A stretch of 64,000 bases of DNA from Diphasiastrum complanatum (GCA_029204225.1 CM055096.1:37087986-37151985), one strand, 5' to 3'; counted from the stretch's first letter, positions 10,746 through 22,547 are shown. Translations and numbers: made by a program. Notes: generated from the letters alone by a model not told the origin.

Positions 10746-12601
10746 ATGCAGGGTGCTGCAGAAGATTTTTTGTCCCAATTTTTTGAGGATTCGTGTCTTT
10801 TAGTAGTACATGGTAAGCGTGTCACCATCATGCCAAAGGATTTCGTCATTCTCAAAAGGCTTCAGGACATATATTCTGGTTTGCATATTGATAATGCCAG
10901 CACCTCTAGAGACCTGCCTCTGGATAGAACCGATTTGCCTACTTCCTCTAGGAGGAAGAGAAAGCAGTCTGTCCCCAAAAAGACTGGATCTCGAAGGCCA
11001 GCTGCTTCCCTTCCTCCTAGAATTATTTCGTCCAAGAGACCCCGTGTCTTCTTGAGCTTTGAGTCAGATGCTGGTGAATCTGACTCAAATCGAGAATCTT
11101 CACCTCTTCCTCCTCCTGTTATTCGTCCAGCTCCTCAGCAGGTTTCATTACCAAAAGTGTTGATTACCCAAGAGGAGCTAGACAAAATAACAAACAAATT
11201 TGTAAATATTGTTTCCACTTCTGTTTCTACTCTTGTACATAATTTTTTTGTGAGAATTCCATACGATCCAGCCCAAGTTTTGTTTATTCTGACTATTATA
11301 ATCAATACGAGACCTACCTAGCTAACAAAATTGATCTTCTCGGCAACTTTTTTGATTTTTTTCTTCCAAATACACATAGAAGCTTTAGATTAGGTCCCAA
11401 ATTTTGTGTCGAGCTAAAAGATAAGACCTCAGAAATTTCGGATGCAATAGTAAAGGCCGAAGTTTCTTTTTTGCAGAATAGTATTAGTTTCAATTCCCAA
11501 GGTACAGTTTTTGTAGTTAGTCCATTTTTCATGGGAGCGGTAAAGGCGAAAGAAGCCAATTTTGAGAAGGCTGTATATTTTATCGAGTGCAATCCTATGG
11601 CGAAATTTTATTTGATTCCATATGAAAATAAGTAAGAATTGCTCTTTTGTTTTTGTTGCTTTAATCTGGATTGTTGCATGCCTCATTGCTTTAATAAGAA
11701 CGGAATTTTTTCATAAATATGAATTTAACGATATTTGTATCTTGGTTGTTGCAGTCGGCATTGGAGACTAAACATTCTTTTTGTAAAGATAAATAAGCAA
11801 GGAGTATCAAATTTTCTATGTGTAAAATTAAACTCAGTTGCAAATACACATAGAGAATTTGATTCTCTACTTCATGATGCCGTTCGGGAAATACCGACAA
11901 CGACAACTTCAATTGGGGATATAACCATTAAATCTCTCAAGGTATATTCAATTTATCTCTGATACGCATATATTTCTTTTTTAATTCAAATGTATCGTCA
12001 TAGCATAAATAAAATTTCTATCATAATATTACTAATTTTCGTTCTATATATGCAGTGTGTACAACAAAACGCTTTTAGTTGTGCATGGTTCATCATGTAC
12101 AATACGAAGCTATTTTTTGAATGGTATAATTTAAAAACGGATGTAGATATTGATAATGAAATATTCTATTCATTTGTAGTTCATTTCATTCTGATTCATA
12201 TTTTATTACTATCATTGTTTGTAATTTGCTGATTCTTGTGTTTTGTGATGACAGTTCGCTCTTGAGCTGTATACTCCTGATGATATATATAGATTTCGGC
12301 AAGAGTTGATCAGAACCTTTGCCTAGTACGGTGTAAGCATTGCACCTGCAATCGAGGGCCCTCAAAAGGAAGCTGCTCTTGCCTTAACAGCCTTTCAAGA
12401 TGCAGATCTTATTTTATATGATCAAAAAGGAATAAAAGTCAACTTCCTAATACAGAGGAAGGCAATTTTGTAGGAGATATTCCTCTTGCCTTAAAAGGCA
12501 TTGAGGTCCTTCCCGAAACAGAGGAGGGTGAGATTATAGAAGGAGCTGTTGCTTTATCAGTTCCTAATACTGATATAAAAAATATAAAAAAAATTGATTG
12601 A
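10746..12601 (+). pseudogene. Histone-H3-like segment plus Ulp1/C48-like protease gene
   Basis: The first exon opens with about 40 residues closely matching histone H3 helices 2-3: AAEDFL, FFEDS, then HGKRVTIMPKDF (20 of 40 identical by eye to canonical H3). A Ser/Arg/Lys/Pro-rich linker follows. After a frameshift near 11250-11288, a helical region leads to YLIPYENN. Exons at 11755-11941, 12056-12175 and 12255-12326 join in phase through GT-AG introns. They give RHWRLNIL, then KLNSV, then QQNAFSCAW, the His, Asp-position and Cys blocks of a Ulp1-type (C48) cysteine protease. The Asp position is Asn. A TAG at 12324 and a further frameshift precede an acidic tail ending at 12601. It follows the transposase gene by under 50 bp, so it is probably the second gene of that element. 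Related proteases remove SUMO or NEDD8; this one's substrate is unknown. Confidence 0.65.
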
Positions 12602-12803
12602 ATAGAGATCTATTTGTAAATAGAGAGACATAAAAAAAAAAAAAGATACAATCATTTTACTTGTAAACAACTCGTTTATGAGTTTTTTTTTATTGATATC
12701 ACAATAGATTCTTACAATCAGCTTGTTTCCATAGTCTAATAATGGAATGCAATTTTTCTATAATGATAAAAAGACATTGGCACATATTTGCTGATAGTGA
12801 ATC
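12602..12803. other. Gap between convergent element genes
   Basis: AT-rich spacer with A-runs between the end of the plus-strand H3-like/Ulp1-like gene and the minus-strand small gene ending at 12804. It contains no recognised gene. Confidence 0.5.
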
Positions 12804-13177
12804 TCAATGTCCTTCCATAAGTTGGATTGTTTCGCCAATATCTCTACATTTGATCTCGAGCTCATGTCTTTTACGTACCTACATAAAACTAGTACAAAGT
12901 TAGTTAGAATTAGTACAGAGTTTGTATTAGAAAGTTTTGATTGAAACTATTCATAAAAGATCGAGTGTTTACAGTTACTTACGAGTTTACCATTGAAAAT
13001 GAATTTGAAGTCTGAAAGTATATCATCTTGTAAGAGCAATAGTTCCCGCCGGATGTGGTTTAGACTCCAATCTTCTTCCACCTCAACACATGTCAAAACG
13101 ACATCATTGTATATAATTTTAATATTTTTCATTTTGAATGTCCACTGGTTTCCAAGTCTTGATCGAGTGGCACCCAT
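12804..13177 (-). CDS. Small two-exon gene, possible ubiquitin-like fold
   Basis: Exon 1 (13177-12983) ends at a GTAAGT donor. Exon 2 (12878-12804) follows an ATGTAG acceptor. The two join in phase to give an 89-residue protein without internal stops. Residues from about 17 on follow a strand-strand-helix-strand order: a IKIIYN strand, a VLTCVEVEED strand, a helix around LNHIRRELLLL, then DFKFIFNGKLV, and a charged helical end. This order suggests a ubiquitin-like beta-grasp, but no signature motif or C-terminal Gly-Gly is present. I do not recognise the family. It lies next to two copies of transposase family B and may belong to one of them. The start codon could be the second Met (residue 16). 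Confidence 0.4.
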
Positions 13178-13194
13178 TTACTTTTATTTTTTTT

Positions 13195-13602
13195 TCATCT
13201 TTGATAATGGAAGCATAAGCTCAACATTTGTTTTTCAATTTGATAACGGACGTCGTTGGGATTTTGTGTACATTGACACTTGAAAAAAAAATCCACAAAT
13301 ATATTCGAGGAAATAAACCAACTCAATCTGACTGTTTTTGATCTCGTGCTCATTTTTAATAAATTTTTTACAAGAGTTTTTTGAATATTTTCTTGGCACC
13401 CATTATCCATTATCATATGTTTCGTTGAATAGAAGCAAAGAGTCAATTGAGGAGCACGACTTCCTTGATGGCGCCATTCGTAATTTGCATGCAAAAGTCT
13501 GAAACAATGAACTATGAATCTGAAAATTTGTGTAGACAAAAAGCCATGAATCTGAGAAAAAGTGTTGGCAACAATTTGAAACACTGATCTATTTGGCGTC
13601 AC
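13195..13602 (-). CDS. Hypothetical open frame, unrecognised
   Basis: A 135-codon open frame on the minus strand directly upstream of the small gene at 12804-13177. It is rich in Phe, Cys and His and has no recognised motif. The composition and lack of a clear fold suggest it may be an out-of-frame reading of a decayed element gene. It could include upstream exons of the neighbouring gene. Confidence that it is a real gene is low. Confidence 0.2.
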   Translation of the reverse strand: MTPNRSVFQIVANTFSQIHGFLSTQIFRFIVHCFRLLHANYEWRHQGSRAPQLTLCFYSTKHMIMDNGCQENIQKTLVKNLLKMSTRSKTVRLSWFISSNIFVDFFFKCQCTQNPNDVRYQIEKQMLSLCFHYQR

Positions 13603-13899
13603 AAATTAACTCTGGTTATCCCTGTTAGCCATGGTTTGACAATGCATATACATTAATGGTACATCGATTATCTCATCTCAACCATCTGTCATATTCATTT
13701 TCAATATTTTTGGGTCTCTTCGGACAGTGATGAGCTGGAAGGGCATGCCTCATCAACCAATAGCATTTTCACATGCTGTCCAACGAAACAACAATATATT
13801 TAAAAAGTTTTTATTTGATTTATATTTGAAAAATTCTACATTACGTAGAACCCCAAAGCTAAGGTTCAATTGGTCCACATGGCAACGAAAATAAGAAAA

Positions 13900-15480
13900 A
13901 AAATAAAAAAACATCTTTTTCAAAGGCCCTCATCGGGCTCTAAGTTTCTCTAATGATCGTTTGTCTTTTGAAGAGCTCATTCATGAGTGTTATACTCACT
14001 CTATTAATTTTTTGTCATTTAATAAGTTCCAATTCATCCAACTTTAGTACCAAGACTATCTTATTGTCTACCTTTTTTGTAAAAATATCATAGAAATGTA
14101 TAATAAATCTTAATAACGTATTCATATCTACAAACATGTTATTTGACTGATTTGTAAAACATGGATTTTTTGTCCTTTGATTGATGTACTTCCTCGATAT
14201 GAAATGGAACACCTATAATCTTTTGAATTCCTCTATTCAATGAATCATGCTCCCATTTTATTTGAAATGGTCATGGAATAGGAAATTTCTTAATGTTAAC
14301 CAGCGTCAAAACCTGTTTGATAATCTTAAATATGGTGCCATAAGCATCTCTACTTATTCCAGCAAAATCACATGCTCCTAGAATTATGGTATTGTCAAGT
14401 ATTTTGTGTACTTCAATCATCAAGCATCAACAATTTTTATCTTGACACGACTGTTTCGATTATTCGTCATCAATGACTCAGTTGATTCTGTTGTCAACAC
14501 AGAGTCCAAAGACTTGTCTATAGTAGCATTGTCTTTCACATTTTGATTCCCAATCTCTAAAAAAAATAAATAATAATAATAGAATGTTACAATGTATAGT
14601 CATGCAAAAACAATATAAAACTCTTGAAGTAAAAAAAAGATTGCAAATGCCAAAAGTCAAAAACTTTTTTGAATGCATAAATTCTCCTTTTTTGATAGCC
14701 TCCTGTTGATGACAAATTATGAATATTTGTGTTGATCATGCGCTTTCATTTTTTTGTATTTACCTTTTCACCTATCAAGTCAACATCTTTCAATACTTGT
14801 GAGTATGCAGAAAATGGCCATTATTCAATTCAATTTTCATTTGGTCAATGTCTTTTCTTTTACTCTCTATGATTTTTTGTAATAATTCACTGTTATTCCA
14901 TAGATTTTCATTTTCTTTTTGGAGAACCTCATTCTCTAGCAATTTTATTCGCAAAATATTGTCTTTTTGAGCATAATCTGAAGATATACATCTAATTACA
15001 TTCTCTAAACAATGGATTCTTTCCATTGAAAATGCATTACCATATTCTTCTAATCCTTTACAATAACCTGGCAAACCATTCTTTCCATGATAGACAAAAT
15101 ATCAATTGAGTAGCAAAAGAAAATTTGGGATGCTGCATGGAATATGGATCTTTAGGATATAATGTCCCATCTACCCAGATGCCCAGATTTGTTTTTCCGT
15201 TATCCCTATATAGCGCAAACAATCGTCAACTGATAAGCAAGATGCTTTGACACCTCTTCTAATCAAAGGAGCATATTCTTCAGGAAGATCTATGTGGAGA
15301 TGAATTTTTTTCATTGTAAGAAGAAAAAGTAGATTACGATCTAATATCAGTTCAACAAAAAATAAATAAATGAAACATACTCAATGCCTTCATACATTTC
15401 ACGTACCAGTTTATCATTTCACGTAGCACTTGAAGAATGAGATTGATCTTTCATTCAAGTGTTGTCATGCCGCTCATTTT
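13900..15480 (-). pseudogene. DDE-like transposase fragment (family B, copy 3)
   Basis: On the minus strand the order is as in the copy at 8058-10710. An N-terminal block near 15315-15155 (HLHIDLPEEYAPLIRRG, then IWASG) is absent from that copy. Then come a GYCKGLEEYGNAF block and a coiled coil (15074-14800). A LVLKLDELELIK block at about 14065-14015 carries the first candidate catalytic Asp, followed by a VSITLMNEL strand. The GDLK block and C-terminal Glu block are missing. Frameshifts occur near 15150 and 15075. The preserved N-terminus shows what the 8058-10710 copy has lost. Confidence 0.65.
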
Positions 15481-16439
15481 TTATTTTTGAGTTTTGAGTT
15501 TTCTCAATCCGTGTATTTTGGTTGTCGCTCTTCTTTTTTCAAATCTCCCTTATCTCTCGAGAAAAGTAAGCATTTTATGTAGCATTCAAAGATGGTGACT
15601 GCTAATTGATGGAAATGTTATAACGGCGTCCATCTATTGTTCCTCTAGTTTGTTCAATCTATAGTGTAATGTAGTTGGTGCTCTTCTTTTCAATTCTTGC
15701 CCCCACTCTCTCTTCTCCCAAGAGTTTATTTCTCCCAATGCATGGTTTTTCTCAAAAGAAACCTTATATTAGAGGAGTACTAAATCCAAAAAAGATTCTT
15801 TTTATATTTCTTCTCAATTTTTTCTTTCACATGGGACCAATCAAAACACTCAAATTTGAAATCTATGTAACGTAACTTTTTGAGTCCACATTTTGATTCC
15901 ACACTAAAAATGGCATAGCTTTTTAGTGGTAAGTCCGAATTCAGCAAAGTTTGGTGCTTTCAATAATATGTTAGATGACATACTTCTGAGCTACGATTAA
16001 AAAGTTATGGAAAGTCAAAAGTATTAGTGCTATAATATTTTAATAAAATAAACTACATCTTGCACGAATTCTTAAAGGGTCTTTTTGGAGCTTAAAACTC
16101 CTCTAATGCTTAACCATGACTGTGACCATGACTATAACTAGAGCAGTTTTGTATTTGAACTACTACTGGCAAGCACTTCTTATATTATAATTTTTAATTT
16201 TGACAAATTCGTCCATCCTATGTGGCATTTTTTATAGGGCCTTTTTGTACTCAAGAACTCTAGTTGTGATGAATAGAAGAATGTTTAACTACTGGACTAA
16301 AGGTCTCAGTGTAGTCGGTGTTGTGTACCTGAGAGAATCCTCTGGCGACAAGTCGAGCCTTCCTTCGATCAATACTTCAATCTTCCTTATATTTGATTTT
16401 GAACAACCATTTGCAATCAATTATATTTTTGTTGGCAAA
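15481..16439. other. Intergenic, nothing recognised
   Basis: AT-rich sequence. Near 16250-16440, minus-strand codons faintly resemble the copia reverse-transcriptase N-terminus that continues to the right. No other feature was seen. Confidence 0.4.
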
Positions 16440-17572
16440 TAATTTGATGATAGTCCATGTCTGGTTCTTAATAAGAGATGAATACTATCTATCCATAGCT
16501 TCCTTCCAGAGATGAGAATCGGGTTGACTGAGTGCCTCTTCGACAGTCATCAGCTCTTGAATAAGATAAGTTGCAGACTTGTCGATGTACCTGATAGGTG
16601 GTCTGTTTTATCTTGAAATTGATAATCTTCATCATGCTGTAGTTACTAAACTACAACATCATCATCTTCGGGTTCGCTGTTGATAAGTTGTTCTCGTTAG
16701 GAGTAGACGAGCTTGGACCCTCAAAAGGAGTAGTCGACTTTGGAACTAAAGAGTTCAATATTTCGGGAGAGTCTAATAGGTTGGCTATATGAGCTTTGCC
16801 CTTACCTTTGAGGTCGATAAACTAATCTTCGATGAAGATGACATCTCAGTTGGTGAATATCTTTGACTCGATAGGATCATACAACTTATAAGCTTGATCT
16901 AAAGTAGTGTCGTTGATGAAAATCAATTTAATACTCTGAATTTTGAGCTTCTTCCTGAGATCATACGGAATTTGCACATAAGCGATACATCCAAAAACTC
17001 GTAAGTTCGATAGAGAAGGTTTGAAACCTGTCCAGACTTCGTATGGTGTTTTGTCTGAGAGTCTTTAGTAGGACATTTGTTCTGAATATAAGCTGCAGTT
17101 GAAACTCCTATAGCCCAGAAGAACTTTGGAAGTGTCGCATGTGATAACACGCACATTGCTGATTCGACTAAGATTCTATTCTTTTTCTCAACAAGACCAT
17201 TCGACTGAGGCAAATAGGAGGTAATGTATTGTTGCTCAATGTCATTGCTAAGGCAATACTCCTTGAATTTGATAGAGGTGTATTCTCCCCCGTTGTCGGA
17301 TCACAGTGCTTTGATTCTTTTACCAGTTTGATTTTCTACATGCTCTTTGAATTGTCGAAACTTGTTGAAAGCCTCCAATTTTTGCTTAATGAAATAAATA
17401 GCTATTCTTATCGAATATTCATCAACGAAGGTGATAAAATACTTTGCATCAAGCAACGACAAAGTTTTCATTGGACCACATTAAACAAGTAAGGTACTTG
17501 CACTCGGCAAGAGACATGGATACTTATATAGATTGGCACATTGTTAATATGATACTAGTCAAGCCTTGAAAA
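16440..17572 (-). pseudogene. Older copia element, integrase and RT-start part
   Basis: On the minus strand this encodes the integrase core end (PQSNGLVEKKNRILVES at about 17213-17160, with the catalytic Glu kept), the conserved KFFWAIGV helix and the GCxAY-like region. A stop-ridden linker then leads to the reverse-transcriptase start (EAMD, then NQTWTII near 16500-16440). The other half of this element, Gag and protease, lies at 23370-24345. The split falls exactly at the target site of the element inserted at 17573-23369. Multiple stops and frameshifts show it is old. Confidence 0.82.
17568..17572. repeat. Target-site duplication GAAAA (left)
   Basis: GAAAA precedes the TG of the left LTR, and the same five bases follow the CA of the right LTR at 23370-23374. 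Confidence 0.88.
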
Positions 17573-19098
17573 TGTTGAATTTTACACGTGTGGACTGTCC
17601 ACTACATGTACTTGTGATCTCCTAAGGTGTGTAGATGCACCAAGATCAAGACTAGATTGAGATTCAAGATCAATCTTGAATCCTATGGCAAAAACACACT
17701 ACTACATGCATTCAATCACTTCCAACTCTCACTCACACGTGTGGGAAGTGTTCCAAAAGTATTCTAAGTAAAAACAAGCTGCTCTCCTCGGGTAGAGAGA
17801 GAAAAACCATCATGAGCTCTCGGGTAGAGAGAGAAAGCTAGAAATTCAATGACACTCAAAATCCACTCAATCTCAAAATCAATTAGATCCAAAAGGAGGA
17901 GTACAATGATACTAATAGATTCATGAGCTACCACTATGCTTAACTATGATTGGATCACACTTTGCCACCTCTTAATCCTATTGGACCATTGATCCATGCA
18001 CCTCTAAATTCTATTGGACTATATTCAAGCACACCTCAATTTTCTATTGGACCTCACAAGGTTCCACCTCTAAATCCTATTGGACCTCTTAAGCTTCATC
18101 AAACAAAAGCATGACACTTGTCTACACTCTAATTGGCACAAGTTTGGCTCTATTTTGGCTCAATATTGGCATTACAAGTGGAAATGGATAATTTGCCATA
18201 TATGCCAAATTTGACCCTATCTGTGAAGAATTGCCAAAAATTGGCAAATCTAGCTTGATCAAAAACCATGTAGAATAGTGTAAATTGTGTACACAAGTGG
18301 GTCCCACACATGTGAGGCCATGATGCCACATGGGAAACCCATCCTAATGTAGGTTAGGTCAAGTCAAGAGAGTTGGTCATGTCTATTTGGTGGTCATCCC
18401 TACTTTATAGGACCTACACCTAAGTTTAAGGTGAAAATTTGACCAACTAGCTACCTACCAAGCATAACTCTAGGAAATAGACTAGGGTTTCATTTTAGTT
18501 CAAGGATAGTGAGTTAACTTCCTTATTACATGCTGGAAATCCACCTAACTTCAAGAAGGAAGTCAAATTTGCTATGTATTCCCTCTCTCCATAGTGAGAA
18601 GATAGAAAATTTTTGGAGCTCAATGGCAATCTCAAGCTAGTTCACTATGTACATTGAGTTTTTGTGATCCAAATGAAACCAAATCAATTTCTACTTGTTT
18701 CTCAGGTTGAAGGCCGTACTACAGCCTGTAGTACACACGTGTGGGCTCGGATTTCAATGTTTATCAATGCTTTTGATTGTTAATGCTTGTTGTTTGTCAA
18801 ATTGCCAATCTAGATCAACTTTTTTGTGTCTAGTTTTTTGATAGATTGTTAAGCAAGCATCCAATCACTCTTGTGGATCTTTTGTAGATCCATTTATGGT
18901 CCTAAAGTATAGTACTTTCACACTATCAACATCCTACACCTAAATGCTTGACAATGAAATTCTATGAGACCCCTATATCAAACATTTTGATTTACTTTAC
19001 AATTCTCCACACGTGGGAACATCCTCCACACATGTGAGATTCACTTACAAACTTCTATCATAAAAAATACCAAGCTAAATTTTTGCCAATTTCTCACA
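17573..19098 (-). repeat. 3' LTR, long form (1526 bp)
   Basis: Starts TGTTGAATTTTACACGTGTG and ends TTTCTCACA. It is about 97% like the right LTR by eye over shared parts, but carries an extra block at about 18216-18922 that the right LTR lacks. Confidence 0.9.
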
Positions 19099-19112
19099 CT
19101 CCTCCTCAAAAA
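19099..19112 (-). promoter_or_regulatory. Polypurine tract
   Basis: On the minus strand this reads TTTTTGAGGAGGAG and directly abuts the 3' LTR, as expected for the plus-strand primer of reverse transcription. Confidence 0.75.
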
Positions 19113-19654
19113 ATAGCTTGAAAAGGTACTAGATCACTTGAGAAGTTTGTAAATCTTTTTGAGTGGATCCTTTGGTATGCATAAGAAGTGAAGATCAGCA
19201 AAGGGATCCATCATAGCAGCACCCTCACCATATCCATGATAAGATCTCTTTGGTAGAGATCTCTTGCCAATGCCTTTGAAGAGTGCTCCACCAATATGCC
19301 ACTATTATCATGGGCTTCCTCCATGCTTGATGATGATCTTTGCCTTGAAAGTTCCACTTGCATGATGGATGCACCATAAATAGAGAAATCTGAGGCTTCC
19401 AAGCCTCATAAGGATCATGGAGATCAAGATCATAAGATGTGAAACAATGATGATTATCAAGATTATGCTTTCTAGCTTGACTAGTCCACATACAATGAAC
19501 TATATCCATGATGGATCTAATCTTGATATCAAAGACTATCTTGATCTTTTTTAGGCTAGTTACTCTCTCAAGGATGTAAGTGTCCACTTTGGATGCTTCA
19601 CTTAATCTCAAGAGGAGTTTACAATTTGCCTCAAAACATGTGAAAACATGATTT

Positions 19655-21790
19655 TCAAAAAAGTGAGTACCAATTGTTCTTACTAGAACCAAGAGCATAC
19701 TTTTGACAATACAATATCTTGCTTTCAAAAAGTATTGGAAACACATATAAGTCAATAATGACAAAAAACATGTCCATACCATAAGCATCATACAAAACTA
19801 GTATAGCTTTTCTTGAACTTTGAGATCCAAAAAATTCAATGAAGCAAGATAGCATTTCAAGCAAAGGAAGAGAAGCATATATGAATGTGTTGTTGTAGAT
19901 ACAACATGAAATATGCCCCTCTTTGCCATGTAAGGTGAGCCATAAAGACTCGGCCATGCATCTTGAAGATCTTCTTGAAATCATATGAAGAAGAAACTCC
20001 TCCTCACACATTGGCCCCATCATAACTTGAATACCTTCAAAAAGGATAACTTGTGATGCTTCTTGAGAAGCCTTGATCTCGGCCACTTCCAAGATTGAAT
20101 CTTCATGCAATATGACATCTCTATTCACCATCACATTTGAAATAGAGAGTGTAAAGACACTAAAGGCCTCCTTGATGGATGAGTATCCAATCATGATCCA
20201 TGAGCTTGGATCATCCTTCCTTCTTGTTTCCAAGGGAATATGTGCAAAGCAAGCACTACCAAGTTCACTAAGGTGATCAACCTTAGGCTTCATCTTGAAT
20301 AAAACTTCATATGGTGCTATTCCTTCAAGAGCTCCAATACTCCTCAAAGCTTTGATCTTCAATGAGAATTTCTTCTCAACATATGCTTTGAATAATAAGG
20401 AATAATCATACACCATAATACTTGAAGAGAGAAAATATGTGCATCTTGTGTAATCCTCCTCCTTTGAAATATTGGAAATATAAGAAACATCAAGAGAGTT
20501 TGCACTCTCACTTGGATCCAGTTTGTAGATGCCTTCAAATCTTGATCCATATGCAAGGATCTCACCATCCTTCTTAATCACACAATTGTCAATATTGAAA
20601 TTGACATCAAAGCCACTATCAAAAAGTTGGCCAACACTTAAGATGTTCTTTGTAAGCTTTGGGACAAAAAGAACATTGTTGAGAAAGATATCTTTAGAAG
20701 ATGCAAGCTTCAAGGGAATAATCCCTACTCCTTCAATATTGCACTCATGCTTACTTGCAAAGTATATGGTCTTCTTGACTCCATCATAAGGCATAATAGA
20801 TGAAAAAAAGTGCTTGGAGCCACACATATGTGAAGATGCTCCACTATCAATATACCATGAGTCATCCTTGTTGAAGGTGGAAGAGGAGAAGCTTGATGCC
20901 ATAAGAGAGCCTTCTCCATCACTTGAAATATAGTCTTCTTTCTCATTGGTGATGTTGGCTTGATTGAGTTGATTCTTCTTCTTGAAGCAATTGGTGGCAT
21001 AATGGCCTTTCTTGCCACAATAAAAGCACTTGATCATCTTCTTCTTGAGATTTGAATTAGAAGCATGAGAGGTATCCTCCTCCTCTCCATCTTGGTCTTT
21101 AGCTTTGTCATTAGAGAAGTGATGGTGTTGCTTCTTACTCCTCTCTTTGTGCTTGGCAAATAGAACTTTGCCATCATCATGATTGAGTGATAGCTTGTCC
21201 ATCCTCAAGAGTTTGTACTCTTGTCTTGATTCTTCAGAAATAAGCACACTTTGAAGGGCCTCCAAACTTGGTAGCTCCTCCTTAATAGCATAGGATTGGA
21301 CAAGGTTGTCATATTCATCTCTCAAGCCATTGAGAATGACTTGGACTAGCTCACTTTGATTGATTGAGTCACCAATACATGCAAGCTCCCTATGAATATC
21401 CTTGACTCTCAAAACATAATTAGATGCACTCTCATCACTCTTTTGACTACTTTGGAATATTTGATTTCTAAGAGTGAGGAGCCTAGAGGTGTTCTTAGCC
21501 TCATAGATGGACTTGAGACAATCCCAAGCTTCCTTGGATGTAGAACAATCACCAATCTCCCTCAATATCTCATTAGAGACATTCATCTTAATGTAGTGGA
21601 GAGCCATCCTAGCTCTCTTCTTGTATTTTTGTACTTCTTGAAGGACTTGAGGCTCCTCCTCAATCCCAAGTACAATGTCCATCACATCTTGGAGTATCAA
21701 GATGGACTCCATCCTCAACTTCCATATTGAATAATTGGAAGTAGACAATCTCTCACTTGGTTGCAACAAGTATGAACTCATTGAAGTCAT
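19655..21790 (-). CDS. Copia Gag-protease-truncated integrase polyprotein
   Basis: A continuous 711-codon frame. Residues 1-230 are a UBN2-type copia Gag (SNYSIWKLRME start, then ALHYIKMNV and SKEAWDCL). A CCHC knuckle (CFYCGKKGHYATNC) lies near residue 255. The aspartic protease has WYIDSGASSHM near 312. The integrase begins with FKAYVEKKFSLKIKALRS but then jumps to the APYEVLFKMKP part. The core with its second Asp and Glu is deleted. The last 170 residues match no reverse transcriptase I recognise. Gag and protease could still be made. The start is the first Met, 240 codons before the knuckle, as in related copies such as 53346-55328. Confidence 0.88.
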   Translation of the reverse strand: MTSMSSYLLQPSERLSTSNYSIWKLRMESILILQDVMDIVLGIEEEPQVLQEVQKYKKRARMALHYIKMNVSNEILREIGDCSTSKEAWDCLKSIYEAKNTSRLLTLRNQIFQSSQKSDESASNYVLRVKDIHRELACIGDSINQSELVQVILNGLRDEYDNLVQSYAIKEELPSLEALQSVLISEESRQEYKLLRMDKLSLNHDDGKVLFAKHKERSKKQHHHFSNDKAKDQDGEEEDTSHASNSNLKKKMIKCFYCGKKGHYATNCFKKKNQLNQANITNEKEDYISSDGEGSLMASSFSSSTFNKDDSWYIDSGASSHMCGSKHFFSSIMPYDGVKKTIYFASKHECNIEGVGIIPLKLASSKDIFLNNVLFVPKLTKNILSVGQLFDSGFDVNFNIDNCVIKKDGEILAYGSRFEGIYKLDPSESANSLDVSYISNISKEEDYTRCTYFLSSSIMVYDYSLLFKAYVEKKFSLKIKALRSIGALEGIAPYEVLFKMKPKVDHLSELGSACFAHIPLETRRKDDPSSWIMIGYSSIKEAFSVFTLSISNVMVNRDVILHEDSILEVAEIKASQEASQVILFEGIQVMMGPMCEEEFLLHMISRRSSRCMAESLWLTLHGKEGHISCCIYNNTFIYASLPLLEMLSCFIEFFGSQSSRKAILVLYDAYGMDMFFVIIDLYVFPILFESKILYCQKYALGSSKNNWYSLF

Positions 21791-22534
21791 GTAAAGTGGA
21801 GATAAATAAAAGTGATGAACAAAAAATGTTTCTTCTCTCTCACTATAGGATCCAATAATGGTGTGCTACCATCTCCTATGCAAGATCTTGCAACAAACTG
21901 TGAGATGATTCTCACTAGCTATCTCAATCTCTCCAAAACTAGATCTACTTCACATCAAATGATGGAGTATGGGCAAAGTTAGGATCAAACACTCTTAGCA
22001 TGTGTGAAATACACTAAGAAACCAAATTTGACTCAAATACAATGATATTGCATGAAACAAAATGGCTAAGATCTCAAAACAGTGCCTAGATCACATATAG
22101 ATGAGATTGGTAAGCATTCAACTGTGATTTTGGATCAAACAGGCAATCTTTTGACCAAACCAAATGTGTCCACCCAGGTCTAGGTGCCCTACCTAACCCT
22201 CTTCAAAAGCTTATAACTTTTGATTGGCTCAACCAAATGGAATGAAACTGATTGCATCAAAAACTAGACAAAAATAGCTTCAAAACAAGCTATCTAGCAA
22301 GATTTTTGGATCAAACATGAAAGAGAACTCCCAAACTGAAATTGGATGTTCCTCACACGTGTCTGAGCACCTGATTCCGTAAAGTACCAGGTCAGATCCA
22401 ATCAATGTCCTTTTGATCTCTTTTGATCCAAAATTGAACAAGATAGCTAGGAAAATGGGCCTTGACAATTTCTAGCTCAAGATTGATGAATAGTTTTCAC
22501 TCAAATGGATCAAAATGCATGGTAACCTTAGGTA

Positions 22535-22547
22535 GGCTCTGATACCA
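22535..22547 (-). promoter_or_regulatory. Primer-binding site (initiator Met tRNA)
   Basis: On the minus strand this reads TGGTATCAGAGCC, the canonical plant site, directly beside the 5' LTR at 22548. Confidence 0.93.

Noticed and set aside
10355-10786. 143-codon frame across the transposase end
   Set aside because: It is a shadow frame of the spliced transposase exon at 10441-10710 and reads through the preceding intron.
17229-17492. Plus-strand open frame
   Set aside because: It is antisense to the older copia integrase.
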